A stretch of 64,000 nt of DNA from Humibacter albus DSM 18994 (lineage in GTDB: Bacteria > Actinomycetota > Actinomycetes > Actinomycetales > Microbacteriaceae). The notes under the pieces were generated by a model. It made no database searches, was not told the DNA's origin, and saw only the letters and a program-made list of their open reading frames with translations. Below, one piece after another: positions 9,440-16,660 of this stretch; the stretch's first letter is position 1, and the number at the start of each line of letters is the position of its first letter. Where the stretch lies: the NCBI RefSeq assembly GCF_000421825.1, contig NZ_ATXT01000017.1, positions 1 to 64,000 on the forward strand. The letters run 5' to 3'. Position numbers and translations under genes: made by a program.

Positions 9440-9598
9440 ATGCGTCGCTGGGAGTACATGACCACGCCGCTCATCGTGCACAACACGACGGCGATTCTGA
9501 ACAACTGGGGCTCTGAGGGCTGGGAGCTCGTGCAGATCGTCAGCGGCCCGGAGGGCGGGCTCGTCGCCTACCTCAAGCGCCCGGCGGAGGAGAGCTGA
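9440..9598 (+). CDS. Small DUF4177-type protein
   Basis: A 52-residue protein beginning MRRWEYMTTPLI and containing NNWGSEGWELVQI, the pattern of DUF4177 proteins. Its function is not known. ATG 9440 is preceded by AGAAGGAA, a good ribosome-binding site, which argues against the upstream ATG at 9407. Its TGA overlaps the ATG of the RidA gene (TGATG), so the two are probably co-transcribed. Confidence 0.8.
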   Translation: MRRWEYMTTPLIVHNTTAILNNWGSEGWELVQIVSGPEGGLVAYLKRPAEES

Positions 9599-10068
9599 TG
9601 GGCGCGTACGAAGCGCGTCTGGCCGAACTGGGTATCCGGCTTCCGGAGGTCGTTCCGCCGGTCGCCGCTTACGTGCCTGCGCTGGTGAACGGGTCTCTCG
9701 TGTACACGGCGGGGCAGCTGCCCATGGTGTCGGGTGCGCTGCCCATCACGGGCAAGGTCGGTGACGGACACGGCCTGGTACCGGTCGCCGACGCTCAGGA
9801 CCTGGCCCGCACCGCGACCCTGAACGCGCTCGCCGCGGTGAAGTCGGTGATCGGCTCGTTGGACCGTGTCACGCAGGTCGTCAAGGTGACGGGGTTCGTG
9901 GCATCCGACCCGGCATTCACTGGTCAGCCCGGCGTCGTCAACGGCGCATCGCTGCTTCTCGGAGAGATCTTCGGGGATGCGGGCCGTCATGCCCGCTCGG
10001 CCGTCGGCGTTCCAGTGCTGCCGCTGGACTCCCCGGTGGAGATCGAGCTCACGGTCGCGTTCGAGTAA
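9598..10068 (+). CDS. RidA/YjgF family protein
   Basis: A 156-residue protein of the RidA superfamily, whose members often deaminate reactive enamine/imine intermediates. Family features are the N-terminal LAELGIRLPEV, YTAGQLP and the C-terminal RSAVGVPVLPLDSPVEIEL region. This is the longer (about 150 residue) subgroup, in which the Arg that binds substrate in canonical RidA is not obvious, so enzymatic activity is uncertain. It is translationally coupled to the DUF4177 gene and followed by a strong terminator shared with the converging acs gene. Confidence 0.88.
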   Translation: MGAYEARLAELGIRLPEVVPPVAAYVPALVNGSLVYTAGQLPMVSGALPITGKVGDGHGLVPVADAQDLARTATLNALAAVKSVIGSLDRVTQVVKVTGFVASDPAFTGQPGVVNGASLLLGEIFGDAGRHARSAVGVPVLPLDSPVEIELTVAFE

Positions 10069-10100
10069 CCCGGGTGGCGCGGACAGCAGCCGATTCACAA

Positions 10101-10137
10101 AGAAGGGCGGCCGGCATCGAAAGCCGACCGCCCTTCT
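10101..10137. terminator. Bidirectional terminator between ridA-like gene and acs
   Basis: Arms 10101-10115 and 10123-10137 form a 15-bp stem with one mismatch and a 7-nt loop. It lies between converging genes and can serve both. Confidence 0.8.
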
Positions 10138-10172
10138 TCTACGTCGACCCTTCTTCTGCGTCGACCGCGCGC

Positions 10173-12146
10173 TCAGTCTTCGGAAGGAGCTCCGCCGGCG
10201 AGCTTGTCCGTGATGATCGACATCACCGTGGTGTCTGCGAGCGTGGTGGTGTCGCCGACCGGACGTCCTTCAGCGACGTCGCGAAGCAAGCGGCGCATGA
10301 TCTTGCCACTGCGCGTCTTCGGCAGCTCCTCGACGATGTAGATGTCCCGCGGGCGCGCAATCGCACCGATCTGCTTCGCGACGTGCGCGCGCAACTCCGT
10401 GTTGACATCCGTCGCCGCTGCGGCGTCGTAATGGCTGCGCTTGATGATGACGAACGCCACCACCGCTTGGCCCGTCGTGTCATCGGATGCTCCGACGACA
10501 GCGGACTCCGCCACGAACGGGTGTGCGACCAGGGCGGATTCGATCTCGGCCGTCGACAGGCGGTGGCCGGAGACGTTCATCACGTCGTCGACGCGTCCCA
10601 TCAGCCAGATCTCGCCGTCTTTGTCCTTACGGGCGCCATCGCCAGCGAAGTACTTGTCGCCGAACTTGGCCCAGTAGGTCTCTTTGTAACGCTCCGGGTC
10701 TCCCCAGATGCCGCGGAGCATCCCGGGCCATGGCTCGGTGATGACCAGAAGGCCGCCCTCGTCGGCGCCGACGGACTTGCCGGCGTCAGTGACGACATCC
10801 ACCGAGATGCCCGGAAGCGGCACCTGCGCCGCACCGGGCTTGGTGACGGTGACACCAGGGAGGGCAGACACCATGATGCCGCCGGTCTCGGTCTGCCACC
10901 ACGTGTCGACGACGGGTGTGCGATCTCCGCCGATGACCTCGCGGTACCAGACCCAGGCCTCGGGGTTGATCGGCTCGCCGACCGACCCGAGCACGCGCAG
11001 CGAGGAGAGGTCGTACTTCTGCGGAATCTGCCGACCCTGCTTCATGAACGATCGGATGGCGGTGGGAGCCGTGTAGAACGTGCTCACCTTGTACTTCTCG
11101 ATGAGCTGCCACCAGCGCCCGGGCTCCGGATACTCCGGAGTGCCCTCGTAAAGCAGCTGGGTCGCCCCGTTCGCCAGCGGGCCGTAGACCACGTAGGTGT
11201 GCCCCGTGATCCAGCCGACGTCCGCGGAGCACCAGTAGACATCCGATTCCGGGTGCAGGTCGAAGACGTACTTGTGCGTGTACGCCGCGTGCGTGAGGTA
11301 TCCGCCGGAGGTGTGCACGATGCCCTTCGGCTTACCCGTGGTGCCGCTCGTGTACAGGATGAACAGCGGATGCTCGGAGGCGAACGGCTTGGCCTCATGG
11401 TCTGCGTCGACGAGCGGCATCTCCTCGTGCCACCAGAGGTCGCGCCCCTCGACCCAGTCCACGTCGTTGCCGCCGCGTTGCACGACCAGCACCTTCTCCA
11501 CGTTGGTGCCACCGTCGGCGAGTGCAGCGTCGACGGCGGACTTCAACGGGAACACCGTTCCCTTGCGGTACCCGCCGTCGGCCGTGATGACGAGCTTGGC
11601 GTTGGCGTCGTCGATGCGCGAGCGCAGACTGTCGGCGCTGAAGCCGCCGAACACGACGGAGTGCACCGCGCCGATGCGCGCGACCGCGAGCATGGCCACT
11701 ACGGCCTCGGGGATCATCGGCATGTAGACGGCGACCCGGTCGCCCTCGCGCACGCCGAGGCTGGTGAGCAGGTTCGCGGCGCGCTTCACGTCGGCCGTGA
11801 GCTCGGCGTACGTGATCTCGCGGGTGTCACCGGGCTCGCCCTCCCAGTACAGGGCCACCCGATCGCCGTTGCCGGCCAGTACGTGACGGTCGAGGCAGTT
11901 GTAGGTGACGTTGAGCTCGCCGTCGTCGAACCACTTGGCGAACGGTGGATTCGACCAGTCGAGCGTGCGGGTGAACGGCTTGTGCCAGTGCAGCAGCTCG
12001 TTCGACTGCTTCGCCCAGAAGCCCAGTCTGTCGGCGACAGCCTCCTCATAGAGCTCGGCGCCGGCGACGGCATTCGCCGCGAACTCCGGGCTCGGCGCGA
12101 ATCGTCGGGATTCGTGCAAGAGATTGTCGATGGTTTCTGCAGACAT
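10173..12146 (-). CDS. acs: Acetyl-CoA synthetase
   Basis: AMP-forming acetate-CoA ligase of 657 residues, the standard length. It converts acetate, ATP and CoA to acetyl-CoA. Motifs: the adenylation P-loop [19 protein letters not shown], and near the C-terminus TRSGKIMRR, whose Lys (about 615) is the acetylation-controlled catalytic residue of the family. ATG 12146 is chosen over an upstream start because AAGGAG lies 8 nt before it and the N-terminus then matches the family. It is monocistronic. Together with the RamB-like regulator, pckG and thiolase nearby it points to acetate/short acyl-CoA use. Confidence 0.96.
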   Translation of the reverse strand: MSAETIDNLLHESRRFAPSPEFAANAVAGAELYEEAVADRLGFWAKQSNELLHWHKPFTRTLDWSNPPFAKWFDDGELNVTYNCLDRHVLAGNGDRVALYWEGEPGDTREITYAELTADVKRAANLLTSLGVREGDRVAVYMPMIPEAVVAMLAVARIGAVHSVVFGGFSADSLRSRIDDANAKLVITADGGYRKGTVFPLKSAVDAALADGGTNVEKVLVVQRGGNDVDWVEGRDLWWHEEMPLVDADHEAKPFASEHPLFILYTSGTTGKPKGIVHTSGGYLTHAAYTHKYVFDLHPESDVYWCSADVGWITGHTYVVYGPLANGATQLLYEGTPEYPEPGRWWQLIEKYKVSTFYTAPTAIRSFMKQGRQIPQKYDLSSLRVLGSVGEPINPEAWVWYREVIGGDRTPVVDTWWQTETGGIMVSALPGVTVTKPGAAQVPLPGISVDVVTDAGKSVGADEGGLLVITEPWPGMLRGIWGDPERYKETYWAKFGDKYFAGDGARKDKDGEIWLMGRVDDVMNVSGHRLSTAEIESALVAHPFVAESAVVGASDDTTGQAVVAFVIIKRSHYDAAAATDVNTELRAHVAKQIGAIARPRDIYIVEELPKTRSGKIMRRLLRDVAEGRPVGDTTTLADTTVMSIITDKLAGGAPSED

Positions 12147-12385
12147 CGGAATCGCTCCTTCGCGAGGTGTGTCAAGGGGCGGCTGGCACAACGCTGAAGA
12201 CGATACCGGTTCTCGCCGACGCTCTGCGAACGCGCAGCACCTGTGAACACAAAACTGAACGCTGTGGAGAACGGCGGATGCCGTGCGGGTCGGCCCCTTC
12301 GGGTTGAGCAGCAGGCGGCGTCGTATCGCGTGGGACCGTGACCAGGGTCATTTCGAGCGCGCAGAAAACGAGCTGAAAATCCTTC

Positions 12386-12413
12386 TTGCGCAACCGTCGT
12401 GATGGCGTACACT
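12386..12413 (+). promoter_or_regulatory. Predicted promoter of the 6C RNA
   Basis: TTGCGC (12386-12391) and TACACT (12408-12413) are separated by 16 nt. Transcription would start near 12420, just ahead of the folded 6C RNA. Confidence 0.5.
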
Positions 12414-12419
12414 ATCGAT

Positions 12420-12520
12420 CGGCCGAATGATAATTCTGGCGTGCGGCGAGCGAGATTCCCCCCAATCCCTCGTCGCTGAGGCGGCACCTGTTCCCCCCAA
12501 TAGGTGCCGCCCCTTGCATT
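12420..12520 (+). ncRNA. 6C small RNA
   Basis: Two adjacent stem-loops each carry a run of exactly six cytosines in the loop, the defining trait of the actinobacterial 6C RNA. Stem 1 (12444-12454 with 12469-12478) has 10 pairs, two of them G-U, and one bulged A; its C-run is 12458-12463. Stem 2 (12480-12489 with 12502-12511) is a perfect 10-bp stem with C-run 12493-12498, and probably doubles as the terminator. The C-rich loops are thought to pair with G-rich ribosome-binding sites of target mRNAs; the mycobacterial version is called B11. As I recall, in mycobacteria it also lies beside the tad-like cluster, as here. The transcript ends are estimates. Confidence 0.88.
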
Positions 12521-12701
12521 TAACGAATGCGTTCGCGGGCTGATCGGCGGCGGCTTATCGGCGGAGGAGCCGTGGCGGCCCAAAGCCGTGGGCGCCCGAA
12601 TTCTGGACCCTATCGGCCTTCCACTTTCCGTCCCCAGAGCGCGCCGTGATCGAGTTGACCACTTCTGCTGGCCGGCTCGGTGCTCGGCCGCTCAGGCGTC
12701 T

Positions 12702-12707
12702 TAGCGT
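12702..12707 (+). promoter_or_regulatory. Predicted -10 box (TAGCGT), leaderless start of the tad operon
   Basis: TAGCGT ends 6 nt before ATG 12714, which fixes the start of the TadA-type ATPase. Confidence 0.5.
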
Positions 12708-12713
12708 CGTGCC

Positions 12714-13850
12714 ATGTCGCTTTCCCCGCGCTCCACAGTCCCTTTTGTGGCACGTCCGCGCTCGCGGGCGGCGGGGACTGCGACGGCGAGGCGGACCGGA
12801 TACGTCGCCGACGGCATCGGGGGCGACACACTCGCCGATGCGGCGCCCGCGCTCGAGCCGCGGATCGATGTGCGGAGTGGGCCGGGAGTCGCCGACGAGA
12901 CGTCGGGTTCGGAAGAGAGCACTGTCCTCGACTGGTCGGTGTTCGGTCCGCTCGCGCCGTACGTCGCCGGCGAGGGTGTCACCGACGTCTTCGTGAACGG
13001 TGAGGCGGGCCTCTGGGTCGATGCGGGTTCCGGCGCAGTTCGAGAGGATGCCTGGCACTGCGATGAGCGGACGTTGCGCGTACTCGCCGTGCGGCTCGTG
13101 GCGCTCGGCGGCAGGCACGTCGATGAAGCCAGCCCCTGCGTCGACGTGCGGCTCGCCGAAGGCATCCGGGTTCACGTCGTGCTGCCGCCCATCTCCACAG
13201 GCGGCACGCTGATCTCCATCCGCGTGCCGCGCCGGGTGAGGTTCTCGCTCGACGAACTGGCCGCCGTGAACATGCTCGGCGAGTTCCGCGGCCGGCTTGA
13301 AGCGGCCATCCGTGACCGCGCGAATCTCCTTGTAACGGGCGCTGCGGGCAGCGGCAAGACCACACTTCTGTCCGCATTGCTTGCGACCGCGCCCGCTCAG
13401 GAGCGAATCGTGTGCGTGGAGGATGTCGCCGAGCTGCAGGTCACGCATCCTCATGTGGTCGCGCTCGAGGCGCGGCAGGCCAACCTCGAGGGCGCCGGCG
13501 CGGTGGGACTCGACCGTCTCGTGCGTGAGGCGCTCAGGATGCGTCCGGATCGACTCGTCGTCGGCGAGTGCCGCGGTGCGGAGGTGCGCGATCTCATGGC
13601 CGCGCTCAACACTGGTCACGACGGGGGAGCCGGGACGTTGCACGCCAACTCGATGGACGATGTGCCCGCGCGTCTCGAAGCGCTCGGAGCGCTTGCCGGG
13701 ATGGATGCCTCCGCCGTGGCGCGTCAGGCCGTGAGCGCCTTCGACCTCGTCGTTCACCTGGAACGCGTCGGAAGTCGACGCGTCGTCGCCTGTTGCGCTG
13801 AACTCGTCGTGGATGCTGCCGGTCGGCTCCTCGCGAGGGAGGCAGCATGA
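12714..13850 (+). CDS. TadA/CpaF-type secretion ATPase
   Basis: A 378-residue hexameric ATPase of the type II/IV secretion (VirB11-like) family that would power Tad pilus assembly at the membrane. The N-terminal about 70 residues are variable. Walker A is GAAGSGKTT (209-217), the Walker B-like segment is DRLVVGE (279-285), and the His box GHDGGAGTLHAN spans 301-312. It is the first gene of a five-gene operon, overlapping the next gene by ATGA. No CpaE/Ssd-like gene lies directly upstream, unlike the mycobacterial cluster as I remember it. Confidence 0.92.
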   Translation: MSLSPRSTVPFVARPRSRAAGTATARRTGYVADGIGGDTLADAAPALEPRIDVRSGPGVADETSGSEESTVLDWSVFGPLAPYVAGEGVTDVFVNGEAGLWVDAGSGAVREDAWHCDERTLRVLAVRLVALGGRHVDEASPCVDVRLAEGIRVHVVLPPISTGGTLISIRVPRRVRFSLDELAAVNMLGEFRGRLEAAIRDRANLLVTGAAGSGKTTLLSALLATAPAQERIVCVEDVAELQVTHPHVVALEARQANLEGAGAVGLDRLVREALRMRPDRLVVGECRGAEVRDLMAALNTGHDGGAGTLHANSMDDVPARLEALGALAGMDASAVARQAVSAFDLVVHLERVGSRRVVACCAELVVDAAGRLLAREAA

Positions 13851-14935
13851 CTTCCGAACAGGTGAAGCCACAGGCACAGGAAGCAGGCGATGACGCGCGA
13901 AGCCGGAAGGACGGCGCCGCGCCGCCGCGGCCAGCCGATCGCCCGAGCTCGAACCCGCCGAAGACGCCGCGACGTCCCGCGGTCGAGGAAGTGGCGGACG
14001 TCGCCGGCCGGTTGGCGGTGCTCCTGTCGGCAGGCGTGCCGCCAGCCGCCGCGTGGGAGTACCTCGCGGAGCCCACGCCGCAGCGCAGCGCCGATGCGGT
14101 GACCGAACGCGTCATCCGAACCGCAGCGCGTGCAGCCCGTCGTGGAGGTGATGTGCCTTCGGCCATCGCGTCAGCGGCCGATGGCCTGACACGCATAAGA
14201 AGAGGAGCGCGCCGCGCCGCGACGACCGAGGTCCGGCAGGCATGGCGCGGTCTTGCGGCGGCCATCCAGGTGGCGACCGGCTCGGGCGCGCCACTTGCCG
14301 AGGCTCTGCGGCAGCTGGCTGGTGCGCTCCGCGACCTCGGCCAGGCGGAACGCGACCGTTCGACCGCGCTGGCGGGGCCGCGCGCCACGGCTCGCACGGT
14401 GCTTGCGTTGCCCGTGGTCGGCATCCTCTTCGGGGCGGGACTCGGCTTCGATACATTGCACGTGCTTTTCGGCACACCCGCAGGCCTTGGATGCCTGGCT
14501 GTCGGTGCCGCGTTGATGCTCGCCGCACGCGCGTGGAACGGGTCTCTTCTCCGTCGAGCGAGCTCGGCACGACCGTTGGCCGGCCTCTCGGTCGATCTGA
14601 TCGCCATGGCGATGGCCGGTGGCGGATCGATCGTGGGCGCCCGAGCGAGAGTCGCGGATGCCTGCGCGCGTTTCGGTCTGGAGCCACCGCTCGAAGAGAC
14701 GATCGCGCCCGTTCTCTCGCTGGCTGAACGCGCTGGTGTGGGCACCGCAGACCTGCTCAGCGCAGAGGCGGAACAACAGCGGCGCGACGCGCGAGCGATC
14801 GCCCAGGCGGCGTCTGCCGCGCTCGCCGTGCGACTGATGGCGCCGCTTGCGGTCTGTGTGCTGCCCGCGTTCATGGTGCTGTCCGTCGTGCCGCTGGTCA
14901 TGTCGATCCTGTCGTCCACCATTCGGGGAATCTGA
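13847..14935 (+). CDS. Fused TadB-TadC type II secretion F-domain protein
   Basis: A 362-residue inner-membrane platform protein of the Tad system. Two GspF-like units appear in one chain. The first is about 44-240, with an AIQVATGSGAPLAEALRQL helix and then two membrane segments. The second is about 246-362, with LSLAERAGVGTADLL and a final hydrophobic hairpin LAVCVLPAFMVLSVVPLV. In mycobacteria and most tad loci TadB and TadC are separate genes; here one gene seems to supply both, each unit shortened. The N-terminal 40 residues are Pro/Arg-rich. The ATG overlaps the TadA stop. Confidence 0.85.
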   Translation: MTSEQVKPQAQEAGDDARSRKDGAAPPRPADRPSSNPPKTPRRPAVEEVADVAGRLAVLLSAGVPPAAAWEYLAEPTPQRSADAVTERVIRTAARAARRGGDVPSAIASAADGLTRIRRGARRAATTEVRQAWRGLAAAIQVATGSGAPLAEALRQLAGALRDLGQAERDRSTALAGPRATARTVLALPVVGILFGAGLGFDTLHVLFGTPAGLGCLAVGAALMLAARAWNGSLLRRASSARPLAGLSVDLIAMAMAGGGSIVGARARVADACARFGLEPPLEETIAPVLSLAERAGVGTADLLSAEAEQQRRDARAIAQAASAALAVRLMAPLAVCVLPAFMVLSVVPLVMSILSSTIRGI

Positions 14936-15051
14936 GCCGTGTCCACCGAACGGGCCTGCTCTTCGATGGTCGGGTCGTCGATGCGGCACTCTCGAAGGAG
15001 CGGATTCGGTAGATGAAGTCGGGTGGACGAAACAAGGAAAGGAAGACAGAG

Positions 15052-15312
15052 ATGACTTCGAACGAGGGCCGACCGCATCCGGAATTCTGGTCTCACACAA
15101 GCGGCGTTCGCAGCGCGAGCGGCCGGACGCCGTGGATCACGAGGCTGGGCCGCATGGTCCGCGACGACACCGGGTCGGCGACCGCGGAGTATGCGGTGGC
15201 CACGATGGCCGCGGTGGGCTTCGCCGGGCTGCTGGTGGTGATCCTTCGCGGTGACGAGGTGCGCGGCATTCTGACGGACCTGGTGCGCAAGGCGCTGACG
15301 GTGGCGAACTGA
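15052..15312 (+). CDS. DUF4244 (Flp-pilin-like) protein
   Basis: An 86-residue protein with one membrane segment. The core DDTGSATAEYAVATMAAVGF is typical of DUF4244 proteins found in the pilin position of actinobacterial tad clusters. The hydrophobic helix preceded by a Glu-containing motif resembles Flp prepilins. No prepilin peptidase gene is in this window. ATG 15052 has GGAAAGG 9 nt upstream; an alternative ATG at 15013 with GAAGGAG 12 nt upstream would add 13 residues. Confidence 0.8.
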   Translation: MTSNEGRPHPEFWSHTSGVRSASGRTPWITRLGRMVRDDTGSATAEYAVATMAAVGFAGLLVVILRGDEVRGILTDLVRKALTVAN

Positions 15313-15316
15313 CGTG

Positions 15317-15682
15317 ATGCGCAGGGCGCTGGCATCGGAGCATGGAAGCGTGACCGCCGAGTTCGCGGCGCTGGTGCCCGCCGTGCTCCTGGTGCTCGCC
15401 TTCGGCATGGGCGGGCTCGAAGTCGTGGTGCAGCAGGTGCGAGTGACCGATGCTGCGGCCGACGCTGCTCGGTCCCTGGCCCGGGGCGATGCTGCGGGCG
15501 CGGCTCAGTCGCGAGTGGAGACATCCGCGGGGGCGTCTGGGGTGTCCGTGGATGACGTCAGTGGCTTCGTCTGCGTCACCGTGAGCCAGCGGGCCTCGGG
15601 ACCGCTCTCGCTGGCAGGCCTCACCGTGGAGGGCAAGGGATGCGCCCTGCAAGAAGCCTCGGTCGGGAAGGTCGGATCATGA
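15317..15682 (+). CDS. TadE-like minor pilin
   Basis: A 121-residue protein with an N-terminal GSVTAEFAALVPAVLLVL segment, the typical TadE signature in which Glu precedes a hydrophobic helix. Two Cys residues in the C-terminal half may form a disulfide outside the cell. GTG 15314 directly precedes ATG 15317, so either could be used. It lies 4 nt after the DUF4244 stop and overlaps the next gene by ATGA, so it is clearly operonic. Confidence 0.85.
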   Translation: MRRALASEHGSVTAEFAALVPAVLLVLAFGMGGLEVVVQQVRVTDAAADAARSLARGDAAGAAQSRVETSAGASGVSVDDVSGFVCVTVSQRASGPLSLAGLTVEGKGCALQEASVGKVGS

Positions 15683-16041
15683 CGTCGTGGAGTGAGCGCG
15701 GCTCGGCGAGCGTCGCGGTGGTCGGCCTGTTGGCGGCGTTGATCCTCACGACGGCGGCCGCATTGGGGGCGTGCGCCCTGCTCGCGGCCAAACAGGGTGT
15801 GGTGGCCGCGGCCGACGCGGCAGCGCTCGCCGCGGCCGACACGGTGAGCGGTCGCGTTGCCGGCAGCCCGTGTGGGCGGGCAGGCGAAGCCGCCCGACTC
15901 AACGGCGCCTCACTGGGAGCATGCGAACTGAGCGGACTGAACGCCCTCGTCAGCGCTCGGCGCGTGATCGCGGGGGTACCGATCGAGGTCTGGGCGCGGG
16001 CCGGGCCGCCTCAGTCGAAGACTGCCTCGATGAATCGGTAG
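15679..16041 (+). CDS. Rv3654c-type TadE-like secreted protein
   Basis: A 120-residue protein with GSASVAVVGLLAALILTTAAALGA near the N-terminus, followed by AADAAALAAAD. It matches the helicase/secretion-neighbourhood TadE-like family that closes tad clusters in actinobacteria. ATG 15679 overlaps the upstream stop (ATGA). The last 31 bp overlap the converging gene on the minus strand. It is probably a pseudopilin-like or surface component; its precise role is not known. Confidence 0.82.
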   Translation: MTSWSERGSASVAVVGLLAALILTTAAALGACALLAAKQGVVAAADAAALAAADTVSGRVAGSPCGRAGEAARLNGASLGACELSGLNALVSARRVIAGVPIEVWARAGPPQSKTASMNR

Positions 16042-16256
16042 TCGACAGCGGTGGGACGGTCAGAGTCGCCCGAATCGGAAGCGAACTCGACTCCGCCGGA
16101 GCGCGAGTACACGTATCGCTTGGCTCCGCTTCCGGCGGGAATCTCCAAACGAGGGCGCGGTTCGCCGGTCTCGGCGAAGTCCGTGCGGATGGTCTTGCCC
16201 TCGAGGGGGCCGTCGGTCAGTTTCGCGGTGTAGGCACCGTTCGATGAAGTACCCAT
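16011..16256 (-). CDS. Small conserved protein of unknown function
   Basis: An 81-residue protein beginning MGTSSNGAY, with LTDGPLEGKTIRTDF, KRYVYSRSGG and PTAVDYRFIEAVF. The even composition and typical codon use suggest a real gene, and I recall similar short proteins in related actinobacteria. No function is known. A -10-like CACAAT sits 6 nt before the ATG, so it may be leaderless. Its 3' end overlaps the tail of the tad operon by 31 bp on the opposite strand. Confidence 0.7.
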   Translation of the reverse strand: MGTSSNGAYTAKLTDGPLEGKTIRTDFAETGEPRPRLEIPAGSGAKRYVYSRSGGVEFASDSGDSDRPTAVDYRFIEAVFD

Positions 16257-16660
16257 ATGGCCATTGTGCCTTGGCTGTGCCGGGGGTCAACCCCATGACG
16301 GGGCCGCGACTGCCGCGAAACGATCGGCGCACGCGAATGAGGCGGTCGGACGGAGAACGTGTGTATCGTGTGCCTGATGAGCGGCGCGGCTCGGACAACG
16401 CGGGCCGTCGTCGGCGGGGGAGACGAACGGGGGCGATCGTCGCCGCGTGTTGTCGGGTCCGAATGGTCGTGGTGAGTTCTGCACGTGCCGAGCGAAACCG
16501 CGAGATCGAGAGATTGCCTGCGGACCCCGCAGCAGCGCAGCGAAGCGAGAAGGCTCTGAACCCGAGACGGTGGATCCTGTAAGAAACAGGAGACGCGTCA
16601 GCGTGGTGAGGACCAGGTGACCCGGTGCGGGTCGCCGACGAAGTGGACATAAGGAGACAG
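16257..16660 (+). other. 404-bp gap upstream of topA with a possible leaderless small ORF
   Basis: No recognised gene. TATCGT (16364-16369) lies 7 nt before an ATG at 16377 that opens a 32-codon frame ending TGA 16473-16475, fitting the leaderless pattern seen elsewhere here. If real, it would be a leader peptide in a topA 5' region of about 280 nt. A small hairpin (CCTGT..ACAGG) follows at about 16577-16591. I see no known riboswitch. Confidence 0.3.
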
